A stretch of DNA of 5,050 bases, from positions 1 through 5,050 of the forward strand of contig JBFKFP010000188.1 in NCBI GenBank assembly GCA_041618535.1, written 5' to 3'. Positions 1 to 4,515 of this stretch are shown here, piece after piece. The position numbers were made by a program, and so were the translations under genes. Source of the DNA: SHLJ01 sp041618535. GTDB lineage: Bacteria; Bacteroidota; Bacteroidia; Flavobacteriales; Flavobacteriaceae. How positions within the stretch are numbered: position 1 is the first letter of the stretch; the number at the start of each line of letters is the position of its first letter. The notes below the pieces were generated by a model. It was not told where the DNA came from. It made no database searches and was given only the letters and a program-made list of their open reading frames with translations.

Positions 1-53
1 ATAAAGAAAAGTTTATCCGAGGCTATGTCCTTCGCTTTTTGAAAAGATTCCAT
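1..53 (-). CDS. N-terminal fragment of the fourth gene in the DUF1538/PII operon, possibly a CBS-domain protein
   Basis: An ATG on the minus strand at 53 opens a frame that stays open to the window edge. The 17 visible codons read MESFQKAKDIASDKLFF. It starts 10 bases after the stop of the PII-like gene and in the same direction, so it is almost certainly cotranscribed with it. No Shine-Dalgarno sequence precedes it; the leader is A/T-rich like those of its neighbours. The stretch AKDIASDKLFF resembles the beginning of a CBS-domain protein (short helix, then a strand), and a nucleotide-binding CBS protein would fit beside a PII-like sensor, but 17 residues are too few to decide. The frame and operon position are seen; the product is a guess. 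Confidence 0.45.
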   Translation of the reverse strand, partial: MESFQKAKDIASDKLFF

Positions 54-63
54 AACGCTTATT

Positions 64-408
64 TTATAATTGTTCTGATTTAAGATTCTCTCTTATTTTC
101 TTGATCTGCCTTGATAGCCCTACTACTCTGTCAATTTTTACGGCTATCATAATGCCGTTGCCATGCTCTTCGATTTCGCATTCCTCGGCAACGGAATCGA
201 TAATTTTTTTAGTGTGATGTTCTTCTACAACAAAAAGAATAATGTCCGTTTTGTCCTGAATAGACAGCCCTAAGAAGCTGGTTGGATCCATTCCGCTGCC
301 TTTTCCCTGGATGATCACATCGCCCGTAGCCCCGGCATTTTTTGCGGTTTTCACAACTTTCTCTGTGAGGCTGGGATTTATGAACCCTATTATTAAATCA
401 AATCTCAT
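64..408 (-). CDS. PII-like signalling protein (P-II family nitrogen regulator type) linked to DUF1538 transporter
   Basis: A 114-residue protein with the length and strand-helix-strand pattern of the PII superfamily (trimeric ferredoxin-like sensors that bind adenine nucleotides and control transporters or enzymes). Strand 1 is FDLIIGFIN (3-11), followed by helix 15-25. A glycine-rich segment GDVIIQGKGSG (29-39) stands where PII proteins run from strand 2 into the T-loop; strand 3 is TDIILFVVE (54-62), then a helix, and a B-loop-like EEHGNGIMIAVKIDRVVGL (80-98) sits near the C-terminus. The T-loop region is short and has no tyrosine, so the uridylylation site of GlnB/GlnK is absent. It lies 4 bases downstream of two DUF1538 membrane-protein genes, which suggests it gates that transporter rather than general nitrogen metabolism. 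Family is fairly sure; ligand and partner are inferred. Confidence 0.85.
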   Translation of the reverse strand: MRFDLIIGFINPSLTEKVVKTAKNAGATGDVIIQGKGSGMDPTSFLGLSIQDKTDIILFVVEEHHTKKIIDSVAEECEIEEHGNGIMIAVKIDRVVGLSRQIKKIRENLKSEQL

Positions 409-412
409 AACT

Positions 413-1183
413 CTATCGTTTAAATTTATTCAAATACTTTATTAAATCCTTTGTTTGAGCATATCCCAATACTGTAATTATCGGAAATACACTGGCAAGA
501 GCAATTAAACCAAACCCGTCCAGAGCAGGATTCCTTCCTGGTACCACAGACGCCAGGCCCAACCCTAATGCGGCCACTATGGGAACTGTTACAGTTGAGG
601 TGGTGACTCCTCCCGAATCGTATGCAAGGGCTACAAGGTCTTTTTTTACAAAAATTGTCTGAACCAACACGATGATATATCCAACCATTATGTAGTTTGC
701 CAGGGAATCCCCAACAACAATGCGATAAGTGCCTAATACCAGTGACAGTGCTACCCCAATGGCAACTATAAGTCGGAGGGAAAAAACGCCAATTGTGCCT
801 CCTGACACCTCATTGGCCTTGACGGCAACAGCATAAAGGGATGGTTCAGCGATGGTTGTGGCAAACCCGATCAAGGCTGCAAAAATGTAAATCCAGTAAT
901 AGGCTTGCCAATCGGTTAAAGGCCCGGAATAATTTTTCAGGATGAAATCGGGATCGGATAATTGAGTGGCCATTAATTCTCCCACCGGGAAAAGAGCCTG
1001 GTCAAGACCCATAAGAAAAAGGGTTAAACCAATAATGACAAGCACCACACCAAAAATTACACTCCTGAGATTAGGAATGGATTTCTTGATAACGAAAATC
1101 TGGAAGATCGCGATCAACAGGACAATAGGAGCGACATCCCTGATAGTATTAATGAAGGTAATTCCCAGTTCCTTTATCATCAT
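413..1183 (-). CDS. DUF1538 family integral membrane protein, second of a tandem pair
   Basis: A 256-residue, strongly hydrophobic protein with about seven membrane segments: roughly 17-32, 42-60, 95-112, 132-150, 162-179, 198-214 and 222-240. DUF1538 hallmarks are clear: GFATTIAEP (106-114), YDSGGVTTSTVTVP (188-201) and DGFGLIALAS (222-231). DUF1538 proteins are uncharacterised membrane proteins, presumed transporters, often encoded with a PII-like protein. It is a paralogue of the gene just upstream (1190-1924) and shares all three motifs with it; the two probably form a heteromeric complex in the cytoplasmic membrane. It differs by a longer loop between segments 2 and 3 (about 77-94) and a basic tail ending KFKR. 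It starts with two consecutive ATG codons (1183 and 1180) 6 bases after the upstream stop and ends 4 bases before the PII-like gene. Family is sure; transported substrate unknown. Confidence 0.92.
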   Translation of the reverse strand: MMIKELGITFINTIRDVAPIVLLIAIFQIFVIKKSIPNLRSVIFGVVLVIIGLTLFLMGLDQALFPVGELMATQLSDPDFILKNYSGPLTDWQAYYWIYIFAALIGFATTIAEPSLYAVAVKANEVSGGTIGVFSLRLIVAIGVALSLVLGTYRIVVGDSLANYIMVGYIIVLVQTIFVKKDLVALAYDSGGVTTSTVTVPIVAALGLGLASVVPGRNPALDGFGLIALASVFPIITVLGYAQTKDLIKYLNKFKR

Positions 1184-1189
1184 TTATAT

Positions 1190-1924
1190 TTAAAAAATCA
1201 GTATACCATAACCCATAACAAATATCATAGGTAATAATGAGGCAAATGCTATTAATCCGAAACCATCCATCAACGGGCTTCTTCCCTCTATTACCGTAGC
1301 AAGCCCAACTCCGATAGCAGTCACAAGCGGAACAGTTATAGTAGAGGTTGTAACCCCTCCGGCGTCGTATGCGATCCCGATGATCTCCTCTGGGGCGAAC
1401 ATGGTCATAACGATCACGAGCAGGTAGCCGCCGATTATCAGGTAATAAATAGGCCATCCCTTTATGATCCGCCACATTCCAAGGAGAATAGCCAAACCAA
1501 CCGATATGGCAACTGAAAACCTGAGTCCAAGGGCATAACCAGATTCAAATTCGGGTTGGATCAGTTTGGATTCAAGGGCTATTTTAGCAGCTTCTTTGGT
1601 GACGGCTATCAATGCAGGTTCAGCTATTGTAGTTGAAAAACCCAGTAGAATGGAAAACAGCAACAACCAAAAAAGGCTTCCCTTCTTCGCCAGGGCATAG
1701 GAAAGGTTTTCTCCAATCGGGAACAATCCTATCTCCAGGCCTTCAACAAAAAGCATAAGTCCGATTGCCACAAAAACAAGTCCGGTTAACACCTCAGACA
1801 GATTTGGGAAGGGCTGTCTCAAAACGACAATCTGAAAAAACGATACGACCAGTATAATAGGCAAAAGATCATAAAAGGAGGTCCTTAGTTTAGCCGCTAT
1901 GTTCCTAATTATCTTGAGTATCAT
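1190..1924 (-). CDS. DUF1538 family integral membrane protein, first of a tandem pair
   Basis: A 244-residue hydrophobic protein, first gene of the operon. A basic N-terminus (K4, R7, K12, R14) is followed by about seven membrane segments, roughly 20-35, 45-60, 84-100, 131-149, 158-176, 196-212 and 222-242. DUF1538 signatures are GFSTTIAEP (95-103), YDAGGVTTSTITVP (186-199) and DGFGLIAFAS (220-229). The conserved acidic and polar residues within or beside membrane segments (E102, D187, TTST 192-195, D220) are candidates for a transport pathway. Start choice: the frame allows a TTG at 1927 directly before the ATG at 1924; ATG is preferred because nothing favours TTG. Each of the two genes carries the whole motif set, so they are full-length paralogues, not halves of a split gene. 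The physiological substrate is unknown; with a PII-like neighbour, a nutrient or ion is plausible (inference). Confidence 0.92.
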   Translation of the reverse strand: MILKIIRNIAAKLRTSFYDLLPIILVVSFFQIVVLRQPFPNLSEVLTGLVFVAIGLMLFVEGLEIGLFPIGENLSYALAKKGSLFWLLLFSILLGFSTTIAEPALIAVTKEAAKIALESKLIQPEFESGYALGLRFSVAISVGLAILLGMWRIIKGWPIYYLIIGGYLLVIVMTMFAPEEIIGIAYDAGGVTTSTITVPLVTAIGVGLATVIEGRSPLMDGFGLIAFASLLPMIFVMGYGILIF

Positions 1925-1927
1925 CAA

Positions 1928-2177
1928 CCTGAACTAATTTTTTAAACTCTCTGCATTGGTTTATTCTTTATTGAAACGAAGATCATTAAAAAATGTTAAA
2001 ACACTGTATTTCAGAACTCTTAATGCAATATCCGTCAAAACTGCTGTTGGTGCGATCCCCCATAATTTACTGAAAGCGTATTCCTTTAATGACAAGCATA
2101 AAGTATGAAAAATAAGTTCAAATTATCACGGGATATTCATGTAAATTTCGCAGACAGGACGGACATGGTTTCTATAA
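1928..2177. other. Intergenic spacer upstream of the DUF1538/PII operon
   Basis: These 250 bases separate the end of the oxoamine synthase gene from the first DUF1538 gene; both are on the minus strand, so the spacer should contain the terminator of one and the promoter of the other. I see no convincing stem-loop terminator with a T-run and no exact TAnnTTTG element on the minus strand. Near misses with a spacing of one base (for instance TAATTTG, minus strand, about 2122-2128) are not good enough to call. The only other item is an open minus-strand frame listed separately. Confidence 0.6.
1961..2095 (-). CDS. Doubtful small ORF (44 codons, TTG start)
   Basis: On the minus strand a frame stays open from just after a stop at 2125-2123 to a TAA at 1963-1961. 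It has no ATG; the first usable start is TTG at 2095. The predicted peptide would contain KLWGIAPTAVLTDIALRVL followed by a hydrophobic stretch ending near FFNDLRFNKE. The composition is protein-like (balanced residues, amphipathic or membrane-associated helix), and it lies directly upstream of the DUF1538 operon in the same direction. I do not recognise it. A frame of this length arises often by chance in A/T-rich DNA, so it could equally be non-coding or a remnant of a broken gene. Confidence 0.2.
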   Translation of the reverse strand: MSLKEYAFSKLWGIAPTAVLTDIALRVLKYSVLTFFNDLRFNKE

Positions 2178-3434
2178 TTAAATTGCATAATTTGAATCTG
2201 ATACTTTTTCCCGATAATACCCATTCTGCATTTTATCTGAAACCTGTTTAAAAGCATCAATTGTTTCATTTATATCAGCTTCCGAGTGGCTGGCAGTCAT
2301 TACAAGTCGAAAAAGAATTATGCCTTTTGGAACAACTGGATAAATTACCCCGGAACAGAAAATATCATGACTTTCGCGAATATCGATCAGCACATTTCGT
2401 GCTTCGTACAGAGAACCATTCAAATAAACAGGAGTAATGGCCGAGGCACCTTCCCCAATTGTTAGTCCGGCGCATTTTAGCCCCTCTCTTAGTTTTTGAG
2501 AATTCTCCCGAATTTTTGATCTTAAGGCATCGCCCTCCCTCACAAGTTGCAATCTTTTTAATACTCCTTTAGTGGTTACTACAGGTAAGGATTTAGCAAA
2601 AACCTGTGAGCGTGTGTTGTAATAAAGATATTTAATGACATGCTTCTCTGATGCGAGGAATGCACCGGTAGAGGCCAATGCTTTGGCAAAAGTGGCAAAA
2701 TAAAAGTCTATTTCATCCTGTACACCCAGTGCATTGCCCGTTCCTGCCCCGTGATCTCCAAGTACACCAAATCCATGGGCGTCATCAACAAAAAGCCTGA
2801 ATCCATATTTTGGTTTGAGGGATGCTATTTCTCTAAGTTTTCCGAGATCCCCACGCATACTAAAAACCCCTTCACTGATAACAAGGATTCCACCATCACA
2901 TTTTTCCAGCAGTTTAGAGGCCCGCGACAATTTTTTTTCCAGGTCGATCATATCATTATGTTTAAATGACATTCTCTTTCCGCTGTGCAATCGTACACCG
3001 TCTATAATACAGGCATGACATTCATCATCATAAATTACGATATCTCGTCTGCCCAATATGGCGTCAATTGATGACAGAGCTCCTTGATAACCGAAATTAA
3101 ATAGGATGGAACTCTCCTTATTCACAAAGATGGCCAGTGCCTCTTCAAGGTCCTCATGTGCGTCCTGATTTCCTGACATGATTCTTGAACCCATGGGAAA
3201 GGCCAAAGAATATTGTTCAGTCAACTCTTTATCAATGGTATGAACTTCCTGATGAGTTGCCAGCCCCAGATAGTCATTTAAGCTCCATATAATTTTTTCT
3301 TTTCCGTTGAACTCCATTCTGGGCCCCAAGGGTCCTTTGAGTTTTGGAAAAGTAATATAGCCATGCCCTTCTTCGGCCACAAGGCCAAAGGCACCTTTGG
3401 AAATATCCAAGTGATCTAACAAATCTGTTGTCAT
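2178..3434 (-). CDS. PLP-dependent alpha-oxoamine synthase family enzyme (serine palmitoyltransferase / cysteate acyltransferase-like)
   Basis: A 418-residue fold-type I PLP enzyme of the alpha-oxoamine synthase family (BioF, Kbl, HemA/ALAS, SPT), which condenses an amino acid with an acyl thioester and releases CO2. Visible landmarks: SLNDYLGL (51-58), a family-typical segment near the N-terminus; H140 in DECHACIIDG, the histidine that stacks on PLP; HNDM (159-162); SEGVFSMRGD (187-196); DDAHGFGVLG (217-226) with D217 facing the pyridine nitrogen and H220; and K251 in TFAKALAS as the Schiff-base lysine. All catalytic residues are present. It is longer than BioF or Kbl, with an N-terminal extension containing GYITFPKLKGP (25-35), which resembles an SPT-like subgroup I recall from Bacteroidota. 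It starts inside the stop of the GNAT gene (ATGA overlap), so the two are translationally coupled. Possible roles are making 3-ketosphinganine or the cysteate analogue for sulfonolipids; substrate not provable here. BioF is less likely since no biotin genes are seen. Confidence 0.88.
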   Translation of the reverse strand: MTTDLLDHLDISKGAFGLVAEEGHGYITFPKLKGPLGPRMEFNGKEKIIWSLNDYLGLATHQEVHTIDKELTEQYSLAFPMGSRIMSGNQDAHEDLEEALAIFVNKESSILFNFGYQGALSSIDAILGRRDIVIYDDECHACIIDGVRLHSGKRMSFKHNDMIDLEKKLSRASKLLEKCDGGILVISEGVFSMRGDLGKLREIASLKPKYGFRLFVDDAHGFGVLGDHGAGTGNALGVQDEIDFYFATFAKALASTGAFLASEKHVIKYLYYNTRSQVFAKSLPVVTTKGVLKRLQLVREGDALRSKIRENSQKLREGLKCAGLTIGEGASAITPVYLNGSLYEARNVLIDIRESHDIFCSGVIYPVVPKGIILFRLVMTASHSEADINETIDAFKQVSDKMQNGYYREKVSDSNYAI

Positions 3435-4027
3435 GATTTCTTTAATTTTTCATTTTGCCACCTTAAAAACCAAAATCTTATATTCTTTGGTTTGTCTTCC
3501 CAGTAGTTATAGGTTTCATAACCTAACCACTCATAAATCTTTTTATTACGTTCCTCAGTCGTTTCGAGATAAATCGGAAAATTCTCATTCTTCGCCAGCT
3601 TTATCAATTCATTATTCAATTCAAATCCCGCCATGGCCCCTTCCTTCAGGACTCCTAAGAACCAGAAATAGAAATAAGGTTCATTTTGAGGCCGAATATT
3701 TTTTCTATATGATTCCCGGCGAACCACTTCTGCAATCTTTAATAACGGGATGGATAATAGTACAAACCTGATTTCATAACAAATTTCCTTTAACGAATAA
3801 ACATGAATGTCACTTCTGTAAAAAAGAGCTACTCCCTTTTCGTTGGATGAGATAAATGCTCCATTTCTATTTAGACATTTAACAAAAGCGAATTCGGCAA
3901 GGCGTCTGATCTTCTTTGTTCTGTTCCCACTTTTTGAAAACATCCAGACAACACCAGGGTTATTCTGAAATGTTTGCGTTATAATGTTGATTACTAATGA
4001 TTTATCTTTTTTAATAGCTCGTCTCAT
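3431..4027 (-). CDS. GNAT-fold N-acyltransferase-like protein
   Basis: A 198-residue protein resembling a divergent GNAT acyltransferase. The N-terminal part has a helix and NPGVVWMF (23-30), a segment often seen near the start of small GNATs. The core is FYFWFLGV (119-126), corresponding to strand 4, then EGAMAG (129-134) in place of the usual Q/RxxGxG/A acyl-CoA loop, a helix (135-147), and YLETTEERNKKIYEWLGYE (153-171), a classic GNAT ending (strand, 'LET..', then 'Y..LGY/F'). The central part (80-110) is rich in hydrophobic and basic residues and could contact membrane or a lipid substrate (inference). It is the first gene of a two-gene operon with the oxoamine synthase, overlapping it by 4 bases. 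Acylation of the amino lipid made by that enzyme is an attractive but unproven role. Bacterial ceramide synthase in Caulobacter is reported to be a GNAT-like protein, which gives precedent. Start ATG at 4027; no Shine-Dalgarno. Confidence 0.72.
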   Translation of the reverse strand: MRRAIKKDKSLVINIITQTFQNNPGVVWMFSKSGNRTKKIRRLAEFAFVKCLNRNGAFISSNEKGVALFYRSDIHVYSLKEICYEIRFVLLSIPLLKIAEVVRRESYRKNIRPQNEPYFYFWFLGVLKEGAMAGFELNNELIKLAKNENFPIYLETTEERNKKIYEWLGYETYNYWEDKPKNIRFWFLRWQNEKLKKS

Positions 4028-4212
4028 ATAGTTATCTACAAACCTTCTTTGTGTTAATATCCAGTTCCTCTTCCAAGATTGATTTTAATTTAGCTTACCT
4101 GTTTAAAAAAAGGATCAATTGTTTAGTTGAAATTGAATTTGTAAGGTAGATGCTCTTGAAATTTACACCCTGATCTTTCCTATTGTGTAATATGCTACTG
4201 AGAACAGCACTT

Positions 4213-4233
4213 CGCATGCGGTGGTCGGATGCG
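4213..4233. repeat. Inverted repeat CGCAT-N11-ATGCG
   Basis: Arms 4213-4217 and 4229-4233 are perfect complements with an 11-base loop (GCGGTGGTCGG). Short stem, but G/C-containing and placed in the GC-rich patch. Confidence 0.5.
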
Positions 4234-4267
4234 CCTTAGTTCGTCGGGAAGCCAATAGTTATAAGGC
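4233..4267. repeat. Inverted repeat GCCTTA-N23-TAAGGC
   Basis: Six-base complementary arms at 4233-4238 and 4262-4267 with a 23-base interval. It abuts the preceding inverted repeat, sharing base 4233, so the two stems could stack in an RNA. Confidence 0.4.
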
Positions 4268-4305
4268 TAAAATCATTATAATACGCTCCGGCCACTTGCT
4301 TTTAC

Positions 4306-4325
4306 GAGGAGTTGATTAATTCCTC
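4306..4325. repeat. Inverted repeat GAGGA-N10-TCCTC
   Basis: Arms 4306-4310 and 4321-4325 with a 10-base A/T-rich loop. There is no following T-run on either strand that would make it a terminator. It lies in the putative leader of the leftward operon. Confidence 0.35.
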
Positions 4326-4331
4326 TTATCC

Positions 4332-4352
4332 GGTATATTCCTTTGGTATATT
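4332..4352. repeat. Direct repeat of GGTATATT
   Basis: GGTATATT occurs at 4332-4339 and again at 4345-4352, 13 bases apart. A related CGGTATACTT lies at 4467-4476, close to the rightward promoter. The spacing of a little over one helical turn could suit a protein binding on one face, but repeats this short also arise by chance. Confidence 0.3.
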
Positions 4353-4360
4353 ATCCAATA

Positions 4361-4368
4361 CAAAATTA
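4361..4368 (-). promoter_or_regulatory. Bacteroidota-type -7 element of the leftward promoter (TAATTTTG)
   Basis: Read on the minus strand this is TAATTTTG, an exact match to the TAnnTTTG -7 consensus of the Bacteroidota housekeeping sigma factor. Transcription would begin around 4355 and proceed into the GNAT and oxoamine synthase genes, giving a leader of about 330 bases. No TTTG-like -33 element lies at the expected place, so the promoter probably depends on an activator at 4391-4404. Confidence 0.5.
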
Positions 4369-4390
4369 GATTCCTGGCTTAACTAATCTT

Positions 4391-4404
4391 ATGATTTTGG
4401 TCAT
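4391..4404 (-). promoter_or_regulatory. Crp/Fnr-like operator for the leftward operon
   Basis: The plus strand reads ATGAT-TTTG-GTCAT, a near palindrome with one mismatch to the TGAT-N4-ATCA core of Crp/Fnr-family sites. Its centre (4397.5) is 36.5 bases from the end of the leftward -7 element, placing it near -41.5 from the predicted transcription start, the class II activator position. Confidence 0.45.
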
Positions 4405-4444
4405 CTTCTTCACAGAGCTTAATTAATTATTATGAAAATTCAGC

Positions 4445-4458
4445 ATGATATAAATCAT
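4445..4458 (+). promoter_or_regulatory. Crp/Fnr-like operator for the rightward P-loop synthetase gene
   Basis: ATGAT-ATAA-ATCAT has perfect dyad arms and contains the TGAT-N4-ATCA core of FNR and related Crp-family regulators (consensus TTGAT-N4-ATCAA; only the outer base of each arm differs). Its centre (4451.5) is 36.5 bases before the end of the -7 element at 4481-4488, i.e. about -41.5. The regulator could be an oxygen, redox or nucleotide sensor; the site alone does not say which. Confidence 0.55.
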
Positions 4459-4480
4459 ATTTACTGCGGTATACTTGGGT

Positions 4481-4488
4481 TATATTCG
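4481..4488 (+). promoter_or_regulatory. -7 element of the rightward promoter (TATATTCG)
   Basis: TATATTCG matches five of the six fixed bases of TAnnTTTG. Predicted transcription start is about 4493, 23 bases before the ATG at 4516. This would place the in-frame ATG at 4432 upstream of the promoter and the one at 4498 almost at the transcript end, so it supports translation from 4516. Confidence 0.45.
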
Positions 4489-4515
4489 TACAGCGAAATG
4501 AAAACCCCGAACAAG

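Larger units (their letters stand above)
4195..4267. other. GC-rich patch with inverted repeats, origin unknown
   Basis: A patch of unusually high G+C (36 of 60 bases over 4195-4254 by hand count) inside A/T-rich intergenic DNA. It contains CGCAT/ATGCG arms (4213-4217 and 4229-4233) and GCCTTA/TAAGGC arms (4233-4238 and 4262-4267). The two stems are adjacent, as in a small structured RNA or a dispersed intergenic repeat. I could not match it to a riboswitch, tRNA or integron attC site (no GTTRRRY/RYYYAAC core pair). It may be a structured leader of the leftward operon or a remnant of a mobile element. Confidence 0.45.
4028..4515. other. Divergent intergenic region with paired Crp/Fnr-like promoters and a GC-rich patch
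   Basis: These 488 bases lie between the GNAT gene (leftward) and the P-loop synthetase gene (rightward). The right part (about 4355-4495) holds two back-to-back promoter arrangements, listed separately. The left part (4028-4354) would be the leader of the leftward transcript. It is A/T-rich apart from a patch at about 4195-4255, where I count roughly 60% G+C and where inverted repeats cluster. I found no tRNA-like cloverleaf, no terminator with a T-run and no convincing coding frame. Confidence 0.7.

Noticed and set aside
966..1193. Plus-strand frame opposite the second DUF1538 gene
   Set aside because: Antisense to a strongly conserved membrane-protein frame; no recognisable domain and no promoter-like start.
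1149..1475. Minus-strand frame of 108 codons within the first DUF1538 gene
   Set aside because: It is rich in Arg, Tyr and Asp in a low-complexity way and overlaps the clearly coding DUF1538 frame on the same strand; a shadow frame.
2751..3018. Two plus-strand frames opposite the oxoamine synthase
   Set aside because: They lie opposite its catalytic core, whose motifs are intact; the frames have no family resemblance.
3433..3771. Plus-strand frame of 112 codons opposite the GNAT gene
   Set aside because: Ser/His/Tyr-rich shadow composition; the minus-strand frame has GNAT motifs and an ATGA junction with the next gene.
4078..4091. Possible additional Crp/Fnr half-site TTGAT-TTTA-ATTTA
   Set aside because: Only one good arm; such half-sites are expected by chance in A/T-rich DNA and no -7 element is at a matching distance.
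4095..4217. Minus-strand ORF of 40 codons in the intergenic region
   Set aside because: It begins inside the GC-rich patch, has low-complexity residues and no recognisable motif; chance length for such DNA.
4195..4267. tRNA gene or integron attC site in the GC-rich patch
   Set aside because: No cloverleaf, T-arm or CCA end can be drawn, and the GTTRRRY/RYYYAAC core sites of attC are missing.
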